From contig JAHDQN010000020.1 in the NCBI GenBank assembly GCA_018433775.1, positions 186,001-250,000 of the forward strand: a stretch of DNA of 64,000 nucleotides, written 5' to 3'. Below the pieces are notes generated by a model. It saw only the letters and a program-made list of their open reading frames with translations. It was not told the DNA's origin and ran no database searches. Below, piece after piece: positions 31,804 through 39,946 of this stretch; the first letter of the stretch is position 1; each line of letters opens with the position of its first letter. This DNA is from Deltaproteobacteria bacterium. GTDB taxonomy: Bacteria; Desulfobacterota; Desulfomonilia; UBA1062. The position numbers were made by a program, and so were the translations under genes.

Positions 31804-33299
31804 AGCGCGAACCCGTCATTATCCTCGGAGTGCCCATTGACCGCCTCACCATGGATCAGACCGTCGAGCGAATCTTCCATCTCGTGGGATGTTATACCCA
31901 TGATGGCAGGCCCAGGCTCGTCTGCACCGTGAATGCGGATTTCCTGGCGAACACCCTGAGCTGGAATCTGCGGAAGTCCTCTCATCCCGAGCTCCAGAGG
32001 ATCCTCAGGAGAGCGGATCTGGCGACCGCCGACGGAATGCCCCTGGTCTGGGCGAGCAGGCTCCTGGGGCCGGCACTGAGCGAGCGGGTCACCGGAGCAG
32101 ACCTCGTACCCCGTATCGCGAGTGAGGCGGCTGGCAGAGGCAGGTCAATCTACCTTCTGGGCGGAAATCCCGGAGCGGCCGAGAAGGCCGCAGGCAGACT
32201 CGAGCAGGCCAACCCGGGCCTGAAGATAGCCGGATGGGACTCCCCCTTCGTCCACGTCCGGGGGACGAAACTCCCGGAGTCGTACGAGAACGACAGCGGG
32301 ATCGTCGGCAGAATCAATGAATCCAGGGCCGACATCCTGCTCATTGCCTTCGGCAACCCTAAGCAGGAGATCTGGTTCGAACGGAATAGAGACCGCCTGA
32401 AGGTGCCGGTGTCCATCGGGGTGGGAGGCACCTTCGATTTCATCGCCGGGTCCGTACACCGCGCGCCGCTGTGGATGCAGAACGCGGGCATGGAATGGCT
32501 CTGGCGGTTATCCCGGGACCCTGCTCGCCTGTGGAAGCGCTACCTCATCGACCTGCTCAAGATAGGCGCACTCCTGTGGCCCTCGGTCCTTTTCCATCAG
32601 CGCGCCCGGGCGACAGCACCCCACGGCTACCTGAGAAAGTGCAAAAACGAGATCGTCTCCAGGCACGGCAGCACAGAGTCCCGCGAGTTTCTCCATATCG
32701 TCCTCCCCGGGGTTCTCGATGCCGGATCCGCCGAACGGATACAGGCACTCGTCCCCCGGAAACCGGCGGCGCACCTCATCCTCGATTTCAGCGAGGTGGG
32801 ATTTACCGACTCCGCGGGGTTGGGGTTTCTCCTGAATATCATCCTTCTCATGGATGCCTCAGCATTCGGGGTATTCTTTGCGGGACTGAGCGAGGACATG
32901 AGAAAAAACCTGAAATACAACCGCCTGTACGACCTGGTGTCCCATCGTGAATATCGCGACATTGACGACGCCCTGCACGCTCTGGATGAGGCGATCGGAA
33001 CACCTCCGCCCCTGTATGAGCTGGAAAAGAACGGGAACAAAATCATCCTTCGTCTCTCTGGTGAGTTGCGCGTGTCCAGTGTTCCGCACGATCTCATCCG
33101 AATCCTCGTCTCCCATGAAGACAAGACGGAATGCGAGGTCGACCTCAGCGGGCTGCGGTTCATAGACTCCGCCGGAATAGTCTTTCTCTTCCATCTCAAG
33201 CAGGCCCTTGAGGAGAAGGGGAAATCCTGTTTTCTGAAAGGGGCCGGGGGCGATGTGGCACAAATGCTCAAGGTGGCGGATGCCCGGGCGCTTCTCTGA
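31800..33299 (+). CDS. GT26 (WecG/TagA/CpsF) glycosyltransferase fused to two STAS domains
   Basis: 499 residues, about twice a normal GT26. Residues 1-260 are WecG/TagA-like: VNADFL, ADGMPLVWASR, VTGADLVPRI, LLGGNPGAAEKA, FGNPKQEIW and GVGGTFDFIAG. It would transfer a UDP-activated sugar to a lipid-linked acceptor. Residues about 293-398 and 405-499 are STAS domains, with FTDSAGLGF (Ser338) and FIDSAGIVF (Ser457). Both keep the serine that is phosphorylated in SpoIIAA-type antagonists. STAS domains normally bind HATPase-type kinases, so the enzyme may be controlled by the switch at 8161-10181. Confidence 0.88.
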   Translation: MKREPVIILGVPIDRLTMDQTVERIFHLVGCYTHDGRPRLVCTVNADFLANTLSWNLRKSSHPELQRILRRADLATADGMPLVWASRLLGPALSERVTGADLVPRIASEAAGRGRSIYLLGGNPGAAEKAAGRLEQANPGLKIAGWDSPFVHVRGTKLPESYENDSGIVGRINESRADILLIAFGNPKQEIWFERNRDRLKVPVSIGVGGTFDFIAGSVHRAPLWMQNAGMEWLWRLSRDPARLWKRYLIDLLKIGALLWPSVLFHQRARATAPHGYLRKCKNEIVSRHGSTESREFLHIVLPGVLDAGSAERIQALVPRKPAAHLILDFSEVGFTDSAGLGFLLNIILLMDASAFGVFFAGLSEDMRKNLKYNRLYDLVSHREYRDIDDALHALDEAIGTPPPLYELEKNGNKIILRLSGELRVSSVPHDLIRILVSHEDKTECEVDLSGLRFIDSAGIVFLFHLKQALEEKGKSCFLKGAGGDVAQMLKVADARALL

Positions 33300-33340
33300 C
33301 CCATCCTCCCTCATGAAAAGGAGGGGATTCCTCCCGCGTG

Positions 33341-33370
33341 AAAAAAATCCGGCCTCAGGCCGGATTTTTT
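33341..33370. terminator. Bidirectional intrinsic terminator
   Basis: AATCCGGCCT, one-base C, AGGCCGGATT form a perfect 10-bp stem, with A runs before it and a T run after it, so both strands read as GC stem plus U-tract. It lies between the convergent GT26-STAS gene and rodA and can end both transcripts. The rest of 33300-33559 shows only a weak CCTCCC/GGAGGG hairpin at about 33304-33325. Confidence 0.9.
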
Positions 33371-33559
33371 GTATCGGCATCCGGACCTGCGGTGCATAGC
33401 ATGGTGCACTTGGAGGTGCCCGGGCGGGTGTACCTGCACGGTTCGTTGATGTGCCTCACCTTGACATACAGGCCGGCCATCCAAGGGAGCATCTGCACGA
33501 TCACGGCCCGGATGCTCCTGCCGCGGCTGCCCCGGGCCGGAATGCCCTGAAAGGGAGGG

Positions 33560-34654
33560 CTAGAACATGAACCTCCTCCAGGCGATGTTCAGGACCAGGC
33601 CGATGCATATCCAGTTGATGAGCATGAAGGAGCCGCCGTAGCTGATGAACGGCAGGGGCACGCCCACCACCGGGAATATCCCGACGGCCATGGCGATGTT
33701 GATGAAGATGTGCAGGGTGAAGTATGCCGCCACCCCGAAACAGATCATGGTGCCGAACCGGTCTTTCGCCTTGAAGCCGATCTGGGTTATCTTGGTCACC
33801 AGCCCTACGTACAGGAGCAGGAGCAGGGCCGAGCCCGCGAACCCCCACTCCTCGGCCACCACCGAGAAGATGAAATCCGTATGGTGCTCGGGCAGAAACC
33901 TCAGCTGTGTCTGCGTGCCTTCGAGAAACCCCTTGCCCAGAAGACCTCCCGAACCCACGGCGATCTTTGACTGCATGGCGTGATAGCCGCTTCCCAGCGG
34001 GTCCCGGGAGGGATCGAGAAAGGTGAGGATCCGCATGCGCTGATACTCCTTGAGTGAGAACCATATGAACGGCATGGCGGATATGAACAGGACCAGCAGA
34101 CCGACAAAGGTCGATCTCTTGATCCCCAGGAGAAGCATCAGCGTGCAGGAGATGAGGGCCACGATCCCGGCGGTTCCCAGATCCGGCTCCACGAGGATGA
34201 ACCCCACGGGAATGAGGATGAAGATTGTCGGCAGCACGAGCTCCCGGATGCCGTAGCCCTGGATGTGCTTTTTCTGCTCCCCCCAGTACGCCAGCCAGAT
34301 GATCATGATGATCTTGGCCAGCTCCGAGGGCTGGATACCCATGGGCCCGAGCGAGATCCACCTCCGTGCCCCGGAGATCTCCCTTCCTACGATGAGCACC
34401 AGTACGAGCCCGAAGATCATGAGGATGTACAGAGGCCAGGCCGACCTCAGCAGCACGCGGTAATCCACGACAAACACGACGATCATCACCAGCACGCCGA
34501 TCGCGATCCACATGAGCTGCTTGTAGAAGATGGTCATGCTGGTGCCCCGCGACGAGCTGTACAGGCACAAAAGCCCGATGAATACGATTGCCAGGGCCGT
34601 GGTGATGAGGCCCCAGTCGATGTTATCGGTTATCCTGGCATACCTGCTCATCAC
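33560..34654 (-). CDS. rodA: Rod-shape peptidoglycan polymerase RodA (SEDS)
   Basis: 364 residues, about ten membrane segments. ARRWISLGPMGIQPSELAKI, VEPDLGTAGIV, GSGYHAMQSKIAVGSGGLLGKG and VVAEEWGFAGS are SEDS landmarks, the last close to the catalytic region. It polymerises lipid II for side-wall growth together with PBP2. Its start overlaps mrdA by 32 bases. It is the last gene of the operon and ends before the bidirectional terminator. Confidence 0.97.
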   Translation of the reverse strand: MMSRYARITDNIDWGLITTALAIVFIGLLCLYSSSRGTSMTIFYKQLMWIAIGVLVMIVVFVVDYRVLLRSAWPLYILMIFGLVLVLIVGREISGARRWISLGPMGIQPSELAKIIMIIWLAYWGEQKKHIQGYGIRELVLPTIFILIPVGFILVEPDLGTAGIVALISCTLMLLLGIKRSTFVGLLVLFISAMPFIWFSLKEYQRMRILTFLDPSRDPLGSGYHAMQSKIAVGSGGLLGKGFLEGTQTQLRFLPEHHTDFIFSVVAEEWGFAGSALLLLLYVGLVTKITQIGFKAKDRFGTMICFGVAAYFTLHIFINIAMAVGIFPVVGVPLPFISYGGSFMLINWICIGLVLNIAWRRFMF

Positions 34655-36467
34655 CCGGTCCTTTGCCTGCGTAATATTCTTTTATCACATCCCTGGCCAC
34701 CGGCGCGGCGATGCTCGATCCGCTCCCTCCGTGCTCGATGATGACAACCACCACGATCTCGGGATTCTCGACCGGAGAAAACCCGAAGAACCATGCATGG
34801 TCCCTGATTTTATAGGGAAGATCGGACTGATCGGGAAGACTGGAGGTATAGCCGCTCACCACCTGTACAGTGCCGGTTTTTCCTCCCATGGCGAATTCCG
34901 GGTCCCTGACGGCCCGGGCAGTGCCCTTTTCCGATTCCACCACGGCCTTGAGCCCTTCCCGTATGACCGCGAGATCGGCCTCACGGATGTTCAGGGTCCG
35001 CTCCCTGCTTATCTCGGTAGAGGCCAGGATCCTCGGCGTCAGGACATTGCCCCCGTTCACCACACTGCTCATGACCTTTGCCATCTGCATGGGGGTGACC
35101 AGGGTAAAGCCCTGTCCAATGGCGGTAATCACGCTCTCACCCTTCTGCCACTGCTCGCCGAACCGCTTGTATTTCCACTCCTTGGTAGGGACGAGCCCTG
35201 AGAGCTCGTCCTTGAACTCCACACCGGTAGGCCTCCCCAGCCCCAGATCGGTGCAGAACGAGGAGATCCGGTCGATCCCGAGCCTTTCGCCCAGCACGTA
35301 GAAGTAGACATCGCAGGACTGGGCGAGGGCGGAGACAAGGTCCATGTTTCCGTGTCCTCCCCTGCGCCAGCACTTGAAGGTGGAATCGCCCAGACTGTAT
35401 GCACCCGGACAGTACACGGTATCTTGAGGGGTGATGAAGTTGTTTCTGAGCGCCAGGGCGGCAATGATCACTTTGAACACGGACCCGGGTGAGTACTGCC
35501 CCCGGATCGGCCTGTTCTCGAGGGGGTGCATGGGGTCCTCGATGATCCCTTTCCAGACCTCGGGCGTCATGGGACGTAAGAATACATGTGGATCAAAGCT
35601 GGGGGACGAAACCATAGCCAGGATGTTTCCGGTCCGAGGATCCATGGCCACGACCGACCCCGCCCGGCCGGCCATGGACCTGCAGGCGGTGAGCTGGAGC
35701 CTCTTGTCGATGGTAAGCACCACGTCCTCACCCGGCACCGGCGGCTTCTCGTCCAGGATCTTCGTTTTCCGTCCCGTGGCGTCCACCTCGAAGATCCGGA
35801 CTCCCTTGGTTCCCCGCAGCGTTTCCTCGCAGATGCTCTCCACCCCGGTCTTTCCGATGGGATCCCCGGGGGCGTAGGGAGATCCGGTCTTCAGGCCCTC
35901 CAGCTGTTTCCGGGATATCTCGCCGAGAAAACCCAGGACATGGGCGCCCAGTTCCTTGAGCACATAGTCCCGCTCGCTCGTGGCGTCGATGGACACCCCG
36001 GGCAGGGTATAGAGCTGGGTCTCGATGCTCGCCATCTGGTGGAAGCTGATATCCCTGGCCAGGGCAACGGGATTGTACGGCCTTTTCTTCGCCTCCCTGA
36101 TCCTTTCGATCATGTCCTCTTCATCGCTGCCCAGGATTCCGGCGAGCCGGTGAGCGATAAAGGAGACATCCGAGATGTCTTCAGGTATCGCAATGAGGTT
36201 GTACGCGGGCCGGTTGTCTGCGAGGACCTCCATGTTCCGGTCCAGGATCTTGCCCCGCTGCGCGGGGATGCTGACGATCCGGATCCGGTTGTTCCGGGCC
36301 AGGCTCTCATAGTAAGATCCCTTGAAGACCTGCATGTTCATGAGCCTCAGCAGAAGGATGGTGAAGAGGACGAACACGAAGGCGATGAAGATCTTCGCCT
36401 TCCACTTCAGGTCATCGTCGATATGCGGCCCGGGTATATTGTTTGTATTATTCATATTCCAGTTCAT
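34623..36467 (-). CDS. mrdA: Penicillin-binding protein 2 (elongasome transpeptidase)
   Basis: 614 residues. An N-terminal membrane segment (AKIFIAFVFVLFTILLLRLM) is followed by the PBP dimerisation/pedestal domain. The transpeptidase has SVFK (active Ser) in YSPGSVFKVIIAA, SCD in LAQSCDVYFYVLG and the KTG triad in GGKTGTVQV. PBP2 cross-links new wall along the cell cylinder and works with RodA. It overlaps mreD by 20 bases and rodA by 32. Confidence 0.97.
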   Translation of the reverse strand: MNWNMNNTNNIPGPHIDDDLKWKAKIFIAFVFVLFTILLLRLMNMQVFKGSYYESLARNNRIRIVSIPAQRGKILDRNMEVLADNRPAYNLIAIPEDISDVSFIAHRLAGILGSDEEDMIERIREAKKRPYNPVALARDISFHQMASIETQLYTLPGVSIDATSERDYVLKELGAHVLGFLGEISRKQLEGLKTGSPYAPGDPIGKTGVESICEETLRGTKGVRIFEVDATGRKTKILDEKPPVPGEDVVLTIDKRLQLTACRSMAGRAGSVVAMDPRTGNILAMVSSPSFDPHVFLRPMTPEVWKGIIEDPMHPLENRPIRGQYSPGSVFKVIIAALALRNNFITPQDTVYCPGAYSLGDSTFKCWRRGGHGNMDLVSALAQSCDVYFYVLGERLGIDRISSFCTDLGLGRPTGVEFKDELSGLVPTKEWKYKRFGEQWQKGESVITAIGQGFTLVTPMQMAKVMSSVVNGGNVLTPRILASTEISRERTLNIREADLAVIREGLKAVVESEKGTARAVRDPEFAMGGKTGTVQVVSGYTSSLPDQSDLPYKIRDHAWFFGFSPVENPEIVVVVIIEHGGSGSSIAAPVARDVIKEYYAGKGPGDEQVCQDNR

Positions 36468-36939
36468 ATGCCGTCTGGAGCCGGCCCACGATGTACACCA
36501 TCATCGGGCTCACGCATCCGGTGAGCACGGCGCCTGCCGCGAGGGGAGAGGTTATCCCCTTCAGGTAGGAGAAGTCCGAGAGAAACGCCGTGGCCACCGC
36601 GAAAAGGCAGTAGAAGAGAATCCCCAGGATGGCCTGCGTATAGACGTTCTCCAGGTAGATGAAGTTCTTCAGCACTTCGATGGTCATGAAAATGAAGATG
36701 TACAGCAGCGGAATGAGGCCGAGCCGCGCCCCGGAAAAGGCCTGCAGGATGAGCGAACCGAGAATCACGAAGGGGAACCCCTGGGAGAAGGGTACGAAGA
36801 TGATCTGCCCGATGATCATTCCGATGAAGAAATCCACCCTGAGCGGTGCCCAGACGGCAGGGATGACGGTCGCCTCCATCAGGATGGCGGCGAAGAGTAT
36901 CCCGAAGAGGCTAATCTGAAACTTCCACACCTTGAGCAA
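36448..36939 (-). CDS. mreD: Rod-shape protein MreD
   Basis: 163 residues, five to six hydrophobic segments, between mreC and mrdA with overlaps on both sides. IGMIIGQIIFVPFSQGFPF and LGLIPLLYIFIFMTIEV fit MreD. It is a weakly conserved membrane partner of MreC in the elongasome; the assignment rests on size, topology and position. Confidence 0.85.
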   Translation of the reverse strand: MLKVWKFQISLFGILFAAILMEATVIPAVWAPLRVDFFIGMIIGQIIFVPFSQGFPFVILGSLILQAFSGARLGLIPLLYIFIFMTIEVLKNFIYLENVYTQAILGILFYCLFAVATAFLSDFSYLKGITSPLAAGAVLTGCVSPMMVYIVGRLQTAYELEYE

Positions 36940-37732
36940 TGCCGAATATCTCCTCGATCTTTTCCATTTTCACGCAGGGCTCTACAATGATATCCGCAAA
37001 GATCTGGCGATCGTCCCTCCTGACTTCCCGGACATACCCGAGTTTCAGCCCCTTGGGAAACATGCCGAGCAGCCCCGAGGTCACCACGGGATCCCCCACC
37101 TTCACATCCTCAACACCGCGTACGTACTCGAGGCTCAGCAAGTTCTCCCCCCTGCCTTTGACGATTCCCTTGACTCGGGAGGTCTCGACGAGGGCGGGAA
37201 TGGAGCTGTTGGGGTCGGTAACGAGCAGGACCTGGGCCGTGTGGGGTGAGACCGCGATCACCTTGCCGATCACACCGCTTGGATTCAGGATGGGCATATT
37301 GATGCCAAACCCGCTGCGAGAGCCCTTGTCTATGATCACGGTCTTGAACACGTGAGTGATATCCTGGGAGAGGACGCTTGCGGGGATCAGGGAGAAGTCG
37401 TGAAACTTCCCCTTGAAGTCCAGCATGGCCCGGAGCCGATCGTTCTCGTTTTCGAGATCCTGAAGCCGCATGGACCGCACGCGGAGCTCAGCCAGCTCTT
37501 TCTGGAGCGTTTCGTTCTCGTGGCTGGTGTTCACCAGGAAGACATAGTGGTTCCAGATGCCTGCAATAAAGGAAAAGGGCGCTCTCACCACCCGCTCGAA
37601 GATGCCGTATCCCTCGCGGACACTGCTGACGCCCAGGGATGAGGAACTGTACTGTCCGGTGGAAAGCAGAACAAGGATCAGGGCCGCAGCCCCAATAAGC
37701 AGAACAACCCTTGTGCTACTTCGCGCCATCAA
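36911..37732 (-). CDS. mreC: Rod-shape protein MreC
   Basis: 273 residues. A membrane segment ([15 protein letters not shown]) is followed by a coiled coil (about 75-110, [20 protein letters not shown]) and the beta-domain with [27 protein letters not shown] and [13 protein letters not shown]. It scaffolds PBP2 activation in the periplasm. It overlaps mreB by four bases and mreD by 29. Confidence 0.96.
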   Translation of the reverse strand: MMARSSTRVVLLIGAAALILVLLSTGQYSSSSLGVSSVREGYGIFERVVRAPFSFIAGIWNHYVFLVNTSHENETLQKELAELRVRSMRLQDLENENDRLRAMLDFKGKFHDFSLIPASVLSQDITHVFKTVIIDKGSRSGFGINMPILNPSGVIGKVIAVSPHTAQVLLVTDPNSSIPALVETSRVKGIVKGRGENLLSLEYVRGVEDVKVGDPVVTSGLLGMFPKGLKLGYVREVRRDDRQIFADIIVEPCVKMEKIEEIFGIAQGVEVSD

Positions 37733-38766
37733 CTCGAAATCGTGACGTCTCGAAGGAGATCGATGTCATCGAGAAGTTTGCCTGCACCCCTGGCCACGGT
37801 CGAGAGCGGGTCTTCGGCGATGATCACCGGCAGCCCGGTCTCCTCCCGGATGAGACGGTCGAGGTTCCGGTAGAGCGATCCGCCGCCGGTGAGCACGATA
37901 CCACGGTCCACGATGTCGGCGGCCAGTTCGGGCGGCGTCTGCTCCAGGGCGACCCGCACGGCGTCGATGATGGTCCGGATGGGCCCCTGGCACGCCTTGC
38001 GAATCTCTTCGGAGCTGATGGTGAAGATCTTGGGAATGCCGTCCACCAGGTCCCGGCCCTTGACCTCGATGGTCTTCTCCACCTCGTCCGATGCGGCGGA
38101 GCCGATCATGATCTTGATGATCTCCGCGGTCCTTTCGCCGATGAGCAGGTTGTACTCGCGCTTGATGTACTGCATGATGGCCTGGTCGATCTTGTCTCCG
38201 GCGACGCGGACGCTGTTCGTGTAGACGATGCCCGACAGCGAGATCACCGCCACCTCGGTGGTGCCCCCGCCTATGTCAACGATCATGGAGCTGATCGGCT
38301 CGGTCACGGGCAGGCCCGCCCCGATGGCTGCCGCCATGGGCTCGGCTACGATGAACACCTCGCGGGCGCCTGCGGCCTCGGCGGATTCCTTGACCGCCCT
38401 CTTCTCCACCTGAGTGATCCCCGAGGGGACACAGATGATGGCCCTGGGCCTCACGCCGAGCCTGCGCTGGTGCACCTTGGTGATGAAGTATTTCAGCATG
38501 GCCTCGGTGGCCTCGAAATCGGCGATCACGCCGTCTTTCATGGGCCGGATGGCCTGGATATTCTCAGGGGTTCTTCCCAGCATTTTCTTGGCCTCGGTTC
38601 CCACGGCGACGATCCTGTTTACACCGCCGTGCTCCATCTTCACCGCCACCACCGAGGGTTCGGACAGGACAACTCCCTTATCCCGGGCATATACAAGGGT
38701 ATTTGCCGTACCCAGATCAATGGCAAGATCGCTGGAGAACATCCCGAAAATCCATTCGAAGAACAT
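37729..38766 (-). CDS. mreB: Actin-like rod-shape protein MreB
   Basis: 345 residues. [10 protein letters not shown] (phosphate 1), [13 protein letters not shown] (phosphate 2) and [15 protein letters not shown] (adenine site) are intact. It forms membrane-bound filaments that guide wall synthesis. It is the first gene of mreBCD-mrdA-rodA; its promoter should lie in the 134-base divergent gap with the GlmU-like gene. The GGAAAGGAGTG sequence is its ribosome site. Confidence 0.98.
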   Translation of the reverse strand: MFFEWIFGMFSSDLAIDLGTANTLVYARDKGVVLSEPSVVAVKMEHGGVNRIVAVGTEAKKMLGRTPENIQAIRPMKDGVIADFEATEAMLKYFITKVHQRRLGVRPRAIICVPSGITQVEKRAVKESAEAAGAREVFIVAEPMAAAIGAGLPVTEPISSMIVDIGGGTTEVAVISLSGIVYTNSVRVAGDKIDQAIMQYIKREYNLLIGERTAEIIKIMIGSAASDEVEKTIEVKGRDLVDGIPKIFTISSEEIRKACQGPIRTIIDAVRVALEQTPPELAADIVDRGIVLTGGGSLYRNLDRLIREETGLPVIIAEDPLSTVARGAGKLLDDIDLLRDVTISS

Positions 38767-38900
38767 AGATGCCCACTCCTTTCCTTCATGCGGCGCTATT
38801 GATAGGCCGTCTTAGCAAATACCCACCTCTTTTACAAGAGAAGAGAAGAAAGCGCTCGTCTCTTGCACAAAGCCCCCGCTTATGATAGCAATGCAGCACG

Positions 38901-39911
38901 ATGCAGAAAAGTTGTACCATAATACTGGCCGCAGGAAAAGGCACCAGATTAAAATCTGAAACACCGAAGGTTCTGCACGAGATTCTCGGCCTGCCGCTGA
39001 TCTATTATCCCCTCAACCTTGCCGCGAAACTCGGTTCAGAGACCATCTGCGTAGTAGGTCACGGCAGGGATGCCGTCGGGGCGTACCTCGAGCGCTTCCC
39101 TGTCCGGCAGGTCGTCCAGGACCCTCCGCTTGGGACCGGCCATGCCGTTCTCATGGCCCGGAGGGCACTGGAAGAGACCGATGCAGAGAATGTCATCATC
39201 CTGCCCGGAGACATGCCCCTGGTGGAGTATTCCTCGCTGGCATCCCTCATGGAGGTCTACCGTGCGTCCCATTCCCCCATCGGCGTCCTTACCGCCCGCA
39301 TGCCCGACCCCACCGGCTACGGGAGGATCGTGCGGGACTGGGAAAACCGCATGATCGCCATCGTCGAACACCATGAAGCCGATGAACGGCAGCGGATGAT
39401 CGACGAGATCAACACCGGGGTCTACGTCATCGACAAGTCCTTTCTCCTGCGCGCCGTAGAGGGCCTCTCTCCGGACAATGCAAAGCAGGAGTTCTATCTC
39501 ACCGACATCGTGCGCATGGCACGGTTCGCGGCTTCCTATCAGGTCCCCGATTACCGCGAGGCCCACGGCATCAACTCCCGCGCCCAGCTCTGCGAGGCAG
39601 CCCAGGTCATGCAAATGCGGGTCAACCGGGCGCTCATGGACGAGGGCGTGACCCTCTTGGACCCCTCAACCGCCTGGATAAGCCCGCTCGCCCGCATCGG
39701 CAAAGACGTCGAGATATGGCCGAACGTCCATATCCTGGGTGAATGCCGGGTTGACTCACAGGTGCGGATCATGCCAAATACCTGGATCAGGAACTCATGT
39801 ATCGGAACCAGGAGTATCATCAGAAACGGCAGCATGATTGAGAACGCCACGATCTCACCGGATTCGGATCTTCCCGCACATTCAGTGATCGACGGGTCTC
39901 ACATCGGCTGA
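38901..39911 (+). CDS. GlmU-type uridylyltransferase lacking the acetyltransferase active-site region
   Basis: 336 residues against about 450-460 for GlmU. The N-terminal pyrophosphorylase has AAGKGTRLKSETPKVLHE, QDPPLGTGHAV, LPGDMPL and EINTGVYV, so UDP-GlcNAc (or other UDP-sugar) formation is likely. The C-terminal beta-helix starts (SPLARIGKDVEIWPNVHI) but stops after a few coils, before the His and Asn residues that acetylate glucosamine-1-phosphate. Only 35 bases separate its stop from lon, so no lost piece lies downstream. Acetylation would need another enzyme. Confidence 0.82.
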   Translation: MQKSCTIILAAGKGTRLKSETPKVLHEILGLPLIYYPLNLAAKLGSETICVVGHGRDAVGAYLERFPVRQVVQDPPLGTGHAVLMARRALEETDAENVIILPGDMPLVEYSSLASLMEVYRASHSPIGVLTARMPDPTGYGRIVRDWENRMIAIVEHHEADERQRMIDEINTGVYVIDKSFLLRAVEGLSPDNAKQEFYLTDIVRMARFAASYQVPDYREAHGINSRAQLCEAAQVMQMRVNRALMDEGVTLLDPSTAWISPLARIGKDVEIWPNVHILGECRVDSQVRIMPNTWIRNSCIGTRSIIRNGSMIENATISPDSDLPAHSVIDGSHIG

Positions 39912-39946
39912 TTGACTGAGACAGCAAGAAACCCTACATATAACCC

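Noticed and set aside
33338-33550. 70-codon frame downstream of the GT26-STAS gene
   Set aside because: Starts inside the bidirectional terminator and has no ribosome site or motif.
37711-38802. 363-codon plus-strand frame
   Set aside because: Antisense to mreB, which is unmistakable.
39900-39946. Frameshift as the cause of the short GlmU-like protein
   Set aside because: The missing piece would need over 100 codons but only 35 bases separate the stop from lon.
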